Assembly: GCA_964371865.1 (NCBI GenBank)
Contig: CAYJOR010000005.1
Location: forward strand, 1 to 64,000
Direction: 5' to 3'
Length of the DNA stretch: 64,000 nucleotides
From: CAYJAZ01 sp964371865
GTDB taxonomy: Bacteria; Desulfobacterota; Desulfovibrionia; Desulfovibrionales; Desulfovibrionaceae
The first letter of the stretch is position 1. The number at the start of each line of letters is the position of its first letter. The notes beneath the pieces are model-generated. The model ran no database searches. It was not told the DNA's origin and was given only the letters and a program-made list of their open reading frames with translations. The translations under genes were made by a program, and so were the position numbers. Shown here piece after piece: positions 32,250 through 42,060 of the stretch.

Positions 32250-33881
32250 ATGAATGGTGCAATTTTACTAGCAATCGCAGGTGTTATCCTTTTGGTTGCT
32301 TACTTTGTGTATGGCTCTTATCTTGAAAGAGTTTGGGGTGTTGATACAAATCGAACAACTCCGGCACATGATTTAAAAGATGGCGTGGATTATGTTCCTG
32401 CATCAAAAGCGGTTTTATTTGGTCACCAATTTGCATCTATTGCTGGTGCGGGCCCGATTAACGGACCTATTATCGCAGCAATGTTTGGTTGGTTGCCTGT
32501 ATTACTTTGGATTTTGGTTGGTGGTATTTTCTTCGGTGCGGTGCAGGATTTTGCATCTATGTACGCATCAGTAAGAAATGAAGGTAAAACTATCAGTGTT
32601 TTGATTGAAAAATATATTGGTAGAGCCGGTAAGGTATTCTTCCTTTTATTTATTTGGCTTTTCTGTATTCTTGTTATTGCTGCTTTTGCTGACATCGTAG
32701 CAGGAACATTCAACGGATTTGTCAATGGTGAAACAAATGTTGCAGGTGCAGCAACAGCAAGTACATCTATTATATTTATTGTATTCGCTGTATTACTTGG
32801 TGTTCTATTCAGAAAATCGAATTTTAGTTCAGCAATGCAATGTGCTATAGCAATCAGCGTTTTGGTTGTTGCACTTTACATTGGTATTTCAAGCCCAATT
32901 TTTGCTGATAAATCTACTTGGTTAGTATTTACATTCGTATATATTTTCGTAGCATCAGTTCTTCCTGTTTGGTTATTATTGCAACCACGCGATTTCTTGA
33001 ACTCATTCCTCTTACTTGCAATGCTGCTTGCTGCTTTTGTTGGCATATTAGTTGCTCAACCTGCTATGAATCTACCTGTATTTACAGGAATTGTTGTTAA
33101 GGGTCAATATATTTTCCCAATGCTTTTTGTTACTGTTGCTTGCGGTGCTATTTCTGGATTCCACGCATTGGTATCATCAGGAACATCATCAAAGCAAGTA
33201 AACAATGAAAAAGATATGAAACTCATCAGCTTTGGTGGTATGCTATTGGAATCATTCCTAGCTGTTATTGCTCTTGTTTGTGTTGGCGCACTTGCTACAT
33301 CAACATCAATGCCACAAGGAACACCTCCGGTTGTATTTGCTAATGCACTTGCAGGATTCTTAGCTCAAGTTGGTTTACCGACTGAAACTGTGTTTACACT
33401 TATTACTCTTGCTATTTCTGCATTTGCACTTACTTCACTAGATTCAGTTGCACGTATTGGTAGACTTGCATTCCAAGAATTATTCCATAGTGAAGAAGGT
33501 TTATTCCGTATATTAAGCTCAAACTTCTTTGCAACATTCATCACACTAGCTCTTGGACTTGCGCTAACACTTGGTGGGTATCAAAGTATTTGGCCTTTAT
33601 TCGGCTCAGCTAATCAGCTTCTTGCTGCGCTTGCACTTATTGCTCTTTCAGTGTTCTTAGAAAAAACAGGTAGAAAGAATTTCATGCTTGGTATTCCTAT
33701 GTACTCAATGTTGCTTATTACTGTAACATCATTATGTATGCTTATCTATTCTAATATTATGAAACTCTCAGCCGGCACAGCAACCTTTGCTACAAATGGC
33801 TTACAACTAGTTTTTGCTATTCTACTTTTAGCATTGGGCGCAATTGTTGCAAAACAAAGCCTTAGCACAAAAAATAAATAG
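32250..33881 (+). CDS. cstA: Carbon starvation protein CstA family (peptide/pyruvate transporter)
   Basis: I choose the ATG at 32250, preceded by GAGGGGG at good spacing, over an upstream TTG at 32202. The 543-residue protein has some 14-16 membrane helices. CstA hallmarks are the N-terminal VWGVDTNRTTPAHDLKDGVD, FGHQFASIAGAGPINGPI and GFHALVSSGTSSKQ. Family members import peptides or pyruvate. A sigma-70-type promoter and a downstream terminator suggest a single-gene unit. Confidence 0.9.
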   Translation: MNGAILLAIAGVILLVAYFVYGSYLERVWGVDTNRTTPAHDLKDGVDYVPASKAVLFGHQFASIAGAGPINGPIIAAMFGWLPVLLWILVGGIFFGAVQDFASMYASVRNEGKTISVLIEKYIGRAGKVFFLLFIWLFCILVIAAFADIVAGTFNGFVNGETNVAGAATASTSIIFIVFAVLLGVLFRKSNFSSAMQCAIAISVLVVALYIGISSPIFADKSTWLVFTFVYIFVASVLPVWLLLQPRDFLNSFLLLAMLLAAFVGILVAQPAMNLPVFTGIVVKGQYIFPMLFVTVACGAISGFHALVSSGTSSKQVNNEKDMKLISFGGMLLESFLAVIALVCVGALATSTSMPQGTPPVVFANALAGFLAQVGLPTETVFTLITLAISAFALTSLDSVARIGRLAFQELFHSEEGLFRILSSNFFATFITLALGLALTLGGYQSIWPLFGSANQLLAALALIALSVFLEKTGRKNFMLGIPMYSMLLITVTSLCMLIYSNIMKLSAGTATFATNGLQLVFAILLLALGAIVAKQSLSTKNK

Positions 33882-33903
33882 TAAACTTCAATGATTTTTC
33901 TAG

Positions 33904-33936
33904 AGACGCTTATCATTCATGGTAAGCGTCTTTTTT
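33904..33936 (+). terminator. Intrinsic terminator of cstA
   Basis: AGACGCTTA and TAAGCGTCT form a 9-bp stem followed by a T run. Confidence 0.9.
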
Positions 33937-34038
33937 ATATTTTGTTTAAAAAGTAAAAAAATTAGCCCAATAATCTTTTCTTGCAAATGGGGGGGAATAC
34001 TGATATAAGAGGAAATATTTTTGATAGATGGAGTTTTT

Positions 34039-35472
34039 ATGCGTGATTTTGAAGTAGTAATCGGATTGGAAGTACACGTTCAACTTGCAACAAAGACTAA
34101 ACTTTTCTGCTCTTGCCCAAGATCTTTCGGACATGATGCAAATACTTTGGTATGTGAAATCTGTGCCGGTATGCCAGGAGTTTTACCAAGTCCAAATAAG
34201 CAAGCGATTGAATTTGCTGTAAAAATGGGTCTTGCAACTAACTGTACAATAAATAACAACTCATTCTTTGCACGTAAAAACTATTTTTATCCTGACTTAC
34301 CAAGCGGTTATCAAATTTCTCAATTTGAAGCACCAATTTGTACTGAAGGATTTTTAGAAGTTGAGACATCTAAAGGCAAGAAAAAACTTGGTATCACTAG
34401 AATCCATTTAGAAAATGATGCCGGAAAAAATATCCACTCTCAAACAGAACCAAAAAGCTTTGTTGACTTAAATAGAGCCGGAACTCCACTTTGTGAAGTA
34501 GTAAGTGAACCGGATATGAGATCGCCGGAAGAAGCTTTGGCTTATTTGAAATCTTTATATTCTATTGTAGTCGGTTTAGGCCTCTGCGATGGTAACATGG
34601 AAGAAGGAAACTTCCGCTGTGATGCTAATATTTCTTTGCGCCCATTTGGTCAGGAAGAGTTTGGAACTCGTACTGAATTAAAAAACCTCAACTCTTTCAA
34701 AAATATACAAAAAGCTATTGAGTGCGAAATTGAAAGACAAGAAGATATCCTTCTTGATGGCGGAACTATCACTCAAGAAACTCGTTTATATGATGTTGAT
34801 AAAAACCGCACACTTAGTATGCGTAGCAAAGAAGAAGCGCAGGATTATAGATATTTCCCTGATCCTGACTTACTTCCACTCACAATAAATGAAGAAGATT
34901 TAGCCTACTGGATTGCAAATCAAGATGAACTCCCTGCTGATTGTAAAGCTCGCTACATGAGCGACTATAAACTTGTAGAAGCAGATGCAGAAAGATTATC
35001 ATCAGATAAGAATCTAAAAGTGTTGTTTGAAGAATCTTTGAAATTACATAACAATCCTAAAAGATTAGCAAATTTTATTCAAGGCATGCTTATGCGTGAA
35101 TTGAATACTCGTGAACTGCAAACCTCACAAATTCCTATGAGCGTAGAAGCATTTGCAGAACTTGCTAAAATTGTAGATGATGATATGATTTCCTCTACAA
35201 TTGCAAACGATATTTTTCCAGTAATATTTGAACAAAATATCATGCCAAAACAATATGTTGAAGAGAAAGGACTCGCGCAAGTTTCTGACACTTCTGAAAT
35301 TGATGCCGTACTTTTAGAAGTTATGGAAGCAAATCCAAAAGAAGTTGAAGAATTTAAAGGTGGAAAAACAAAGTTACAAGGCTTCTTTGTTGGTCAAGTA
35401 ATGAAAAAAATGGCCGGAAAAGCAAATCCGGCATTAGTAAATAAAGCACTTGCACGCCTCATGCAAGGATAG
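34039..35472 (+). CDS. gatB: Asp-tRNA(Asn)/Glu-tRNA(Gln) amidotransferase subunit B
   Basis: The ATG at 34039 has GGAG five bases upstream; the TTG at 34021 does not. The 477-residue protein has the GatB motifs GLEVHVQL, RKNYFYPDLPSGYQISQ and EGNFRCDANISLRP, plus a C-terminal YqeY-like tail (about 410-477). GatB, with GatA and GatC, transamidates misacylated Glu-tRNA(Gln) or Asp-tRNA(Asn) in the cytoplasm. gatA and gatC are not in the window. The GT39 gene starts 5 bases after its stop, so they are co-transcribed. Confidence 0.97.
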   Translation: MRDFEVVIGLEVHVQLATKTKLFCSCPRSFGHDANTLVCEICAGMPGVLPSPNKQAIEFAVKMGLATNCTINNNSFFARKNYFYPDLPSGYQISQFEAPICTEGFLEVETSKGKKKLGITRIHLENDAGKNIHSQTEPKSFVDLNRAGTPLCEVVSEPDMRSPEEALAYLKSLYSIVVGLGLCDGNMEEGNFRCDANISLRPFGQEEFGTRTELKNLNSFKNIQKAIECEIERQEDILLDGGTITQETRLYDVDKNRTLSMRSKEEAQDYRYFPDPDLLPLTINEEDLAYWIANQDELPADCKARYMSDYKLVEADAERLSSDKNLKVLFEESLKLHNNPKRLANFIQGMLMRELNTRELQTSQIPMSVEAFAELAKIVDDDMISSTIANDIFPVIFEQNIMPKQYVEEKGLAQVSDTSEIDAVLLEVMEANPKEVEEFKGGKTKLQGFFVGQVMKKMAGKANPALVNKALARLMQG

Positions 35473-35477
35473 GTTTC

Positions 35478-37112
35478 ATGGATATAAATAGTCAGCCAGT
35501 AAAGCATAAAATCTATACAAGTATAGAAAATAATTCATATTTATACGCATTCTCTCTTGTTATATTTTTTACATTAATCCGCTTATGGTTTATAGGCACA
35601 GTTCAGCTCAATCTTTCACCTGATGAAGCACAATATTGGGATTGGTCTCGTCGCTTACAGTTGTCCTATTATTCTAAAGGTCCGCTCATAGCTTGGGATA
35701 TTGGATTTTGGACTTCTCTACTTGGAGACAATGAATTTGCTGTGCGTTTTGGAGCTGTCTTTAATTCTGTTATCTCGCAGTTGATTATTATTTTTGGTGT
35801 AGGAAAGATATTAAAAAGACCCGTATTAGCAGTACTTTGTTTATTTGTTGCTAATACAATGCCTTTATTTTCTGCATCAGCTATACTTATGACGACGGAT
35901 AGCCCTTTGCTTATCTGCTGGTTGAGTGCTTTTTTTAGCTTATATCTTGCTTCAAAAAGCGAATCAAAATCAGCTCTTATTGTGTTATTTCTTGCTATGG
36001 CTTTCGGTAATCTAGCGAAATATATGATGTTTGCATTTTTTGGACTTGCCATACCATATCTCATAATTCTCTACTTTAATAAGCTTATAGAATGGAGAAA
36101 AGCTGCAAAAATCATTGCAGTTATGATAGGCGGTTGTGTGCTTGGTTTACTACCAATTGTTATTTGGAATGCTATGAACGGTTGGGTAGGATTTTTACAC
36201 GTAGGCACACTTGCAGGTGTGACGGGTGCAAAAGCTCAAACATTCGTGACACTTAAATACATGCCTGAATTTGTTGGCTCTCAGTTAGGAATTGCAATGC
36301 CGTGGTGGTTTATTCTTGCCTTTATAACAGGTATTAGATACGTAAAAAATCTATGGAATAAAAATACATCATCAGAAATAAACATGCAAAATATTGACAG
36401 AGACGATATAATTAGACAACAAGCTATAATGTCTACAGCATTTTTGCTAATCATAATTGCATTTTTTATTTGGAGTTTCCATACAAGAATTTACGCAAAC
36501 TGGCCGGCAATGAGCTATGTTGGAGCTATTTTACTCGCAGCTTCAGGATTAGAACGTTTTCTATTAGGGATTGCACCAAAATTTTTCCAACAAAAACCTA
36601 CAACTTCCATTCTTGTCACAGCAAGCATTGGCATACTTATATATTTGGTTGTCTCTCTTCCAATTCCACCTAAAATGGATCCAACTCTAAGACTAAAAGG
36701 TTGGACAGATTTAAGCCAAGAGCTCGAAAGGCTTCAATCAACATTTGAAAATCCTGAAGAGGTATTTTACTTTTCATCTAAGTATGATACCACTGCTGCG
36801 CTTGCTTTCTATGCACCAAATCAACCGCGCTCTTTCGACGCAAACTTTGATAACAGACTCTCACAATACGATCTTTGGGAAAATCCTTCAAATGCCCCTA
36901 CCAATATGAAAGGTTGGGACGCACTTTATATCTCAACTAAAACAAATATGCCAGAAAGTTATTTTATTGATAACTTAGGAAAATACTTTGAAGCGATTGA
37001 AATTATACGTTATCAATCAAAATTCAAATACACAGACGGACGTGAATTTATTATTCTAAAATGCTATAATTACAATGGAACTTGGGTAAATAGAATAGCT
37101 GACTCTTATTAA
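35478..37112 (+). CDS. GT39-type glycosyltransferase (ArnT/PMT fold)
   Basis: This 544-residue membrane protein has about ten hydrophobic segments. The first periplasmic loop has the family's acidic motif in LSPDEAQYWDWSRRL, followed by YYSKGPLIAW. Members transfer sugars or aminosugars from polyprenyl-phosphate donors to lipid A or proteins at the outer face of the inner membrane. The C-terminal 150 residues look periplasmic. The acceptor cannot be inferred. It is five bases downstream of gatB and 84 upstream of a penicillin-binding protein gene. Confidence 0.85.
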   Translation: MDINSQPVKHKIYTSIENNSYLYAFSLVIFFTLIRLWFIGTVQLNLSPDEAQYWDWSRRLQLSYYSKGPLIAWDIGFWTSLLGDNEFAVRFGAVFNSVISQLIIIFGVGKILKRPVLAVLCLFVANTMPLFSASAILMTTDSPLLICWLSAFFSLYLASKSESKSALIVLFLAMAFGNLAKYMMFAFFGLAIPYLIILYFNKLIEWRKAAKIIAVMIGGCVLGLLPIVIWNAMNGWVGFLHVGTLAGVTGAKAQTFVTLKYMPEFVGSQLGIAMPWWFILAFITGIRYVKNLWNKNTSSEINMQNIDRDDIIRQQAIMSTAFLLIIIAFFIWSFHTRIYANWPAMSYVGAILLAASGLERFLLGIAPKFFQQKPTTSILVTASIGILIYLVVSLPIPPKMDPTLRLKGWTDLSQELERLQSTFENPEEVFYFSSKYDTTAALAFYAPNQPRSFDANFDNRLSQYDLWENPSNAPTNMKGWDALYISTKTNMPESYFIDNLGKYFEAIEIIRYQSKFKYTDGREFIILKCYNYNGTWVNRIADSY

Positions 37113-37196
37113 TTTGACGTTAACTAAAAAATGAATTAAAGAATACGTATACTAGATACTACATTTTATAAGAAATAATTTAAACGAAGACAATTT

Positions 37197-39740
37197 ATGA
37201 ATTTAGATAAAGAAAAAAATAATAATACTGATGAATTATCACTTAATTCAAATACTCCACTAAATATGCACGAAACAACTGAGGAAAGTACAGACTCACC
37301 TAAACCGAAGAAAAAAAAGAAAAAAAGTAGAATCTTAAAAGTTTTATCTTGGCTTATTTTTACTTCTTTTGTACTTGGTTGTGCTTTTCTTTATGGTTTA
37401 ATTAAATGGGCATCAGCAGACTTACCAAGCATCACAAAAGTTGCGGATTTTCGTCCTGCACTTACAACAATTGTGCTCGCTCGAGATGGTTCACTCATCG
37501 GTGAAATTTTTAATGAAAGAAGGTACTTAGTTTCTCTAGATGAAATCCCTGCTTACATTCCACAAGCTTTTGTTTCTGCGGAAGATAAATCTTTTTACGA
37601 ACATAAAGGTATAAATCCTATAGCAATTTTACGTGCTGCTATAGCAAACTTTTCTTCCGGAACTTCAAGTCAAGGTGGAAGCACAATTACTCAGCAGGTT
37701 GTAAAACGCCTTCTTCTCACTCCTGAACGTACCTATACACGTAAATTAAAAGAAGCTCTTCTTGCATTTAAGCTTGAAAGTCAGTTATCAAAAACTGATA
37801 TTATAACTATTTATATCAACCAAATTCACATGGGTGGCATGTCCTACGGCATTGAAGCAGGCGCGCGTTACTACTTTGCTAAACATGCGAAGGACTTAAC
37901 ACTCGCTGAAGCTGCTTTGCTTGCAGGTATTCTTCCGGCAACAACTCGTTATAATCCTTACAGAAATCCTGAAATGGCACGCACAAGGCAAGTCTACGTT
38001 CTTGGACGTATGCGCGAAGATGGAAAAATTACGGATTCACAATACGAACAAGCTTACTATGAAAAATTAGAGTTTTCATCTATGCCAGTTAAGTCAGAAG
38101 CTGTAAGCGGTTGGTATCTTGAAGAAGTTCGCCGTCAACTTGTAGATATTTTTAGCGAAGAAAACTCAAAAGCTCTTGGGCTTGACTACGGAATTTATGG
38201 AGAGCAAGCAGTTGCTGAACTTGGTCTAACAGTACATACTTCTATGGAACCTAAGCTTCAAGAGTATGCTGATGCTGCACTCAAAAAAGGTTTAGAGAAT
38301 GCTTCTAAACGTCACGGCTGGAGGGGAGCAGAAGAAGTAATTGAATCTACTTCCTTTGATGATTATCTAAATAAAAGTACCTTTGAACTTGAAGATTTAG
38401 AAAATAATAATTGGGTAAAAGCTCTTGTAGTTGCAGTAGAAAAAAAAGGTGCTACAGTTAAATTTAACTCTGAATATCAAGGTTTTCTTTCAGTTTCAAC
38501 AATGGGTTGGGCAAGAAAAAGAAATAAAACAGCTTCTGGTGACGAAAATTCAACTTATATAAAAGATGCAACAAGCGTTCTAAATGTTGGAGATGTTGTT
38601 TTCGTGCGCTATAATCCACCAAAGCCAAGCACAAAAGAAAACGCAGAACCACCTCTTCTACTTGCGGACTACACAACAGAAATGCTTATTCCACTCGCTT
38701 TAGAACAAAAACCTCATATTCAAGGCTCAATAGTATCAATAGAACCTGATACTTCCGATGTTGTTGCAATGGTTGGCGGTTATCATTTTGGGCTAGACGG
38801 TAGCCACTTTAATAGAGCTACTCAAGCAAAAAGACAACCGGGATCAGCTTTTAAACCAATAGTTTACTCTGCGGCACTTGATAACGGATTCACTCTTACT
38901 TCACAAGTTTTAGACGCACCTATTGTCTTTATAGACCCTTGGACAAACGATGTATGGCGCCCGTCAAATTTTGACCCTAACTTTGATGGTCAAATGACAT
39001 TGCAGACTTCATTAGCACGCTCACGCAACTTATCAACAGTCCGTGTAGCTCAACTTATGGGAATGGAAGCTGTCCTAGAAAGAGCAAAAGCTCTTGGTTT
39101 AACTGGAAGAATGGAACCTGCTTTAGCTGCTAGCCTTGGAGCTATTGAAGTAACTCCTATGAATATGGCTCAAGCCTACACTGCATTTGCTAATGAAGGA
39201 AAAGTAAGTACTCCAAGATTTATTACGTCAATTCAAGGACCTTGGGGAAATACAATATACGAAGCTCATACAGAACACGTCCAAGCTATTCCTGAAACAA
39301 CCGGCTACCTTATGAGCGCAATGCTAGAAGCGGTTGTAACTAGAGGAACAGCTTCAAGAATAAATTCTCTGGGTAGACCTCAAGGTGGTAAAACCGGAAC
39401 AACAAACGAAGAAGTTGACGCTTGGTTTATGGGCATTACTCCTCACCTTGTCACCGCAACATATATAGGTTATGATCAACCAGAACCAATGGGACGTGGT
39501 GAAACAGGAACACGTGCTGCTCTTCCAATTTATAAAATGTATGCAGAAAAAGCATATGAAGAATACCCACCTGATCCATTTGAAGTACCTGAAGGAATTG
39601 TATTTTATCCGTATGGAGGTGTGAATATGCCTTACGCAATGGGAACAAGTCCGGATACTTCACTTAACGCAATGACTGGTGCTAGCACTACTCCGCCTAA
39701 AACTGAAAAAGCTGAAGACTTGCTCAAGCAAATTTTCTAA
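37197..39740 (+). CDS. mrcA: Class A penicillin-binding protein 1A
   Basis: This 847-residue bifunctional peptidoglycan synthase has a cytoplasmic Lys-rich N terminus (KPKKKKKKSR) and one membrane anchor at about 50-72. A GT51 domain follows (SAEDKSFYEHKG, GGSTITQQVVKR, KEALLAFKLE). The transpeptidase domain has the active-site SxxK in GSAFKP, SRN and KTGTTNE. An OB-like insert sits between them (about 340-500). It polymerises and cross-links peptidoglycan in the periplasm. The ribosome binding site is weak. dapB follows 36 bases on, a fitting cell-wall neighbour. Confidence 0.95.
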   Translation: MNLDKEKNNNTDELSLNSNTPLNMHETTEESTDSPKPKKKKKKSRILKVLSWLIFTSFVLGCAFLYGLIKWASADLPSITKVADFRPALTTIVLARDGSLIGEIFNERRYLVSLDEIPAYIPQAFVSAEDKSFYEHKGINPIAILRAAIANFSSGTSSQGGSTITQQVVKRLLLTPERTYTRKLKEALLAFKLESQLSKTDIITIYINQIHMGGMSYGIEAGARYYFAKHAKDLTLAEAALLAGILPATTRYNPYRNPEMARTRQVYVLGRMREDGKITDSQYEQAYYEKLEFSSMPVKSEAVSGWYLEEVRRQLVDIFSEENSKALGLDYGIYGEQAVAELGLTVHTSMEPKLQEYADAALKKGLENASKRHGWRGAEEVIESTSFDDYLNKSTFELEDLENNNWVKALVVAVEKKGATVKFNSEYQGFLSVSTMGWARKRNKTASGDENSTYIKDATSVLNVGDVVFVRYNPPKPSTKENAEPPLLLADYTTEMLIPLALEQKPHIQGSIVSIEPDTSDVVAMVGGYHFGLDGSHFNRATQAKRQPGSAFKPIVYSAALDNGFTLTSQVLDAPIVFIDPWTNDVWRPSNFDPNFDGQMTLQTSLARSRNLSTVRVAQLMGMEAVLERAKALGLTGRMEPALAASLGAIEVTPMNMAQAYTAFANEGKVSTPRFITSIQGPWGNTIYEAHTEHVQAIPETTGYLMSAMLEAVVTRGTASRINSLGRPQGGKTGTTNEEVDAWFMGITPHLVTATYIGYDQPEPMGRGETGTRAALPIYKMYAEKAYEEYPPDPFEVPEGIVFYPYGGVNMPYAMGTSPDTSLNAMTGASTTPPKTEKAEDLLKQIF

Positions 39741-39776
39741 AACATAATAACAAGATAGTAAATCATGGAGAATAAA

Positions 39777-40583
39777 ATGAGTCAAAATACAAAAATAATT
39801 GTAGTTGGTGCTGCCGGCCGTATGGGATCAACAATTGTAAATCTTATTCTGGATAGTTCTGATTTTGAACTTGTAGCTGTTTTAGAAAGAGAGTCTCAAC
39901 TATCTAAAATTTCACATCTTCCATGCCCTGCATATTCAGCTCCTGAAGAAGCTTTCAAAGCATTTCAAAATTCAGATACTGTTGTAATTGATTTCACTTC
40001 ACCTGAAAATACTATGAATCTTGCTATGTTAGCTAAGACTTATAATATCTCTCACATAATTGGTACTACCGGGCTCAATGAAGAAGAAAAACAAACATTG
40101 GAAAATCTCGCAAAAGATAATAAAATATTCTTTTCACCTAATATGAGTGTTGGCATAAATGTTCTTTTGAAAGTTCTTCCAGAATTGACTAAATTACTTG
40201 GCGAGGACTATGATGTTGAAATGGTTGAACTCCACCACAACAAAAAGAAAGATTCACCTAGCGGTACAGCTATTCGATTAGCTGAATGCCTAGCCGATGC
40301 AAAAGATTGGAACCTTAATGAAGTTGCAAATTATCATCGTGAAGGTATCATCGGTGAAAGACCTAAAAAAGAAATAGGCGTTCAAACTATTCGCGGTGGC
40401 GATGTTGTAGGTGTTCATACTATGTATTTTATGGGGGCAGGTGAACGTATCGAAGTAACTCATCAAGCTCACTCACGCGAAAACTTTGCTCAAGGTTCTC
40501 TTCGTGCAGCTCGTTGGATAACTTCACAGCAACCTGGCACTCTTTATAACATGTCTCACGTGCTCGACTCTAAAAATATCTAG
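39777..40583 (+). CDS. dapB: 4-hydroxy-tetrahydrodipicolinate reductase
   Basis: The start at 39777 has GGAG six bases upstream; the ATG at 39765 overlaps that site. The 268-residue enzyme has the N-terminal nucleotide-binding motif VVGAAGRMGS, the catalytic segment ELHHNKKKDSPSGTA, and GERIEVTHQAHSRENFAQG near the C terminus. It reduces 4-hydroxy-tetrahydrodipicolinate with NAD(P)H in the lysine and diaminopimelate pathway. This matches its place next to the penicillin-binding protein gene. Confidence 0.97.
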   Translation: MSQNTKIIVVGAAGRMGSTIVNLILDSSDFELVAVLERESQLSKISHLPCPAYSAPEEAFKAFQNSDTVVIDFTSPENTMNLAMLAKTYNISHIIGTTGLNEEEKQTLENLAKDNKIFFSPNMSVGINVLLKVLPELTKLLGEDYDVEMVELHHNKKKDSPSGTAIRLAECLADAKDWNLNEVANYHREGIIGERPKKEIGVQTIRGGDVVGVHTMYFMGAGERIEVTHQAHSRENFAQGSLRAARWITSQQPGTLYNMSHVLDSKNI

Positions 40584-40695
40584 TTTTTTTAAATACTATA
40601 AAGTTAAATTTCATTTTGACCGATAAGTTTAATTGAAGTATTGTTGTTATTTTAATTTACCCTTTCTGACTTACTTTTGCCTTTTTGGAGGGCAT

Positions 40696-42042
40696 ATGCG
40701 TGTTTTATATATTTTATCTATAATACTATTGCTTACAACTCAAGCATTTGCTAATCCTGTAACACTCCAAGATAGTTTGAAAAACGCATTTACCTACAGT
40801 CCTCTTTTGCAAAGTTCTAAAGAAGCTCTAACGAGCAAATCTTTTGAGCTTGACCAAGCAAAAGCTGCTTATTTACCGACAATTGGTATCTGGGCAAGTG
40901 CCGGTGCTCAACAGGAGAGCTCTCTGCAAGACAGAAAAAATAACTACTATGATAATGTTATAGGCGTTGGAAAAGTAGGTCTCACACTCAGTCAAAAAAT
41001 ATGGGACGGTGGAGCGAGAAGCGCAAATGTTGAAGCTAACGAAAACAACTACCAGTACGGTATTTATAACGTTTTAGACACTGCAAACTCTCTTGCTTTC
41101 ACAACACTATCAGTTCACCTTGATATTATTAGAAGACAGCAAATTCTTGAAGTTACAAAGAAAAACCTTCAAGCTCATGAAAATCTTCTCTATCTGCTTG
41201 ACCAAAGATTCCAACAAGGTTTGTCTAGCAGAGGTGATCTTGATCAAGGACGCACACGCTTACATAAATTAAATGCTACTTATCAATTTAATCTCAATGC
41301 TTTAGAAGTAGCAAAGCTCAACTATAAAAAACTTACAGGTGCAAATGCTCCTGCTGAGTTTCTTGCGTTTGACTCTCCTAGCAGAGTTTTTACAGACCCA
41401 CTTGAAGTTCAAAAACTCTCTATGGAAAGTAATAGTCAAATTCACATGGCACTAGAACAAGTAGATATTAGCGATTCGCAAAGAAAAATTGCAGAATCAG
41501 CATATTATCCAACTTTTTCATTTGACATATCACCAGCCTATCAAAGCAAAAATACTGACGATAATGAAGATATTTACTCTTGGGATGCCATGCTAAATAT
41601 GCAGTGGAATCTCTTCAACGGTGGCGCGGATAAAGCAAGAGTGCAAGCCCAATCAGCAAAAATACGCGAAGCTAGAAATCTACTTGTAGATACCAGAGAC
41701 GTAGTTTTTGAACAAATTTCTATATCATTTTCTAATTTAACAACTGTAACAGAACAGTCTGAATTTTATGCAAAAGCTGTAGGAACTAGCCTTGCAATGA
41801 AAAATAATTTTTATGAGCAATTTAATGTAGGTCAAAAAGATTTACTCAATCTTTTAGATGCAGAAGCAGAGTATTATTCCTCACAGGTAGAATATATCAT
41901 TGCTCAAAGTGACATTATTCTCGGACAATATAGATTACATGCCCTTGCTGGGACTTTAATTGATGAATTAAAAATCAATAATCTCGTTGGATTAGCTAAT
42001 GAAAATTCAACCAATTCAGCATCCTTAACTTTTTCCGAATAG
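40696..42042 (+). CDS. TolC-family outer membrane efflux protein
   Basis: The ATG at 40696 follows GGAGGG directly and opens with a signal peptide (MRVLYILSIILLLTTQAFA). The longer frame from 40633 would disrupt it. The 448-residue protein shows two OEP repeats of long helices (VTLQDSLKNAFTYSPLLQSS, DQAKAAYLPTIGIWASAG, then AESAYYPTFSFDISP and FNGGADKARVQAQ). It should trimerise as an outer-membrane channel. No inner-membrane pump or adaptor gene is adjacent, so it may serve type I export or efflux systems elsewhere. Confidence 0.9.
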   Translation: MRVLYILSIILLLTTQAFANPVTLQDSLKNAFTYSPLLQSSKEALTSKSFELDQAKAAYLPTIGIWASAGAQQESSLQDRKNNYYDNVIGVGKVGLTLSQKIWDGGARSANVEANENNYQYGIYNVLDTANSLAFTTLSVHLDIIRRQQILEVTKKNLQAHENLLYLLDQRFQQGLSSRGDLDQGRTRLHKLNATYQFNLNALEVAKLNYKKLTGANAPAEFLAFDSPSRVFTDPLEVQKLSMESNSQIHMALEQVDISDSQRKIAESAYYPTFSFDISPAYQSKNTDDNEDIYSWDAMLNMQWNLFNGGADKARVQAQSAKIREARNLLVDTRDVVFEQISISFSNLTTVTEQSEFYAKAVGTSLAMKNNFYEQFNVGQKDLLNLLDAEAEYYSSQVEYIIAQSDIILGQYRLHALAGTLIDELKINNLVGLANENSTNSASLTFSE

Positions 42043-42060
42043 AAGTCTTTAGAGTTTTAA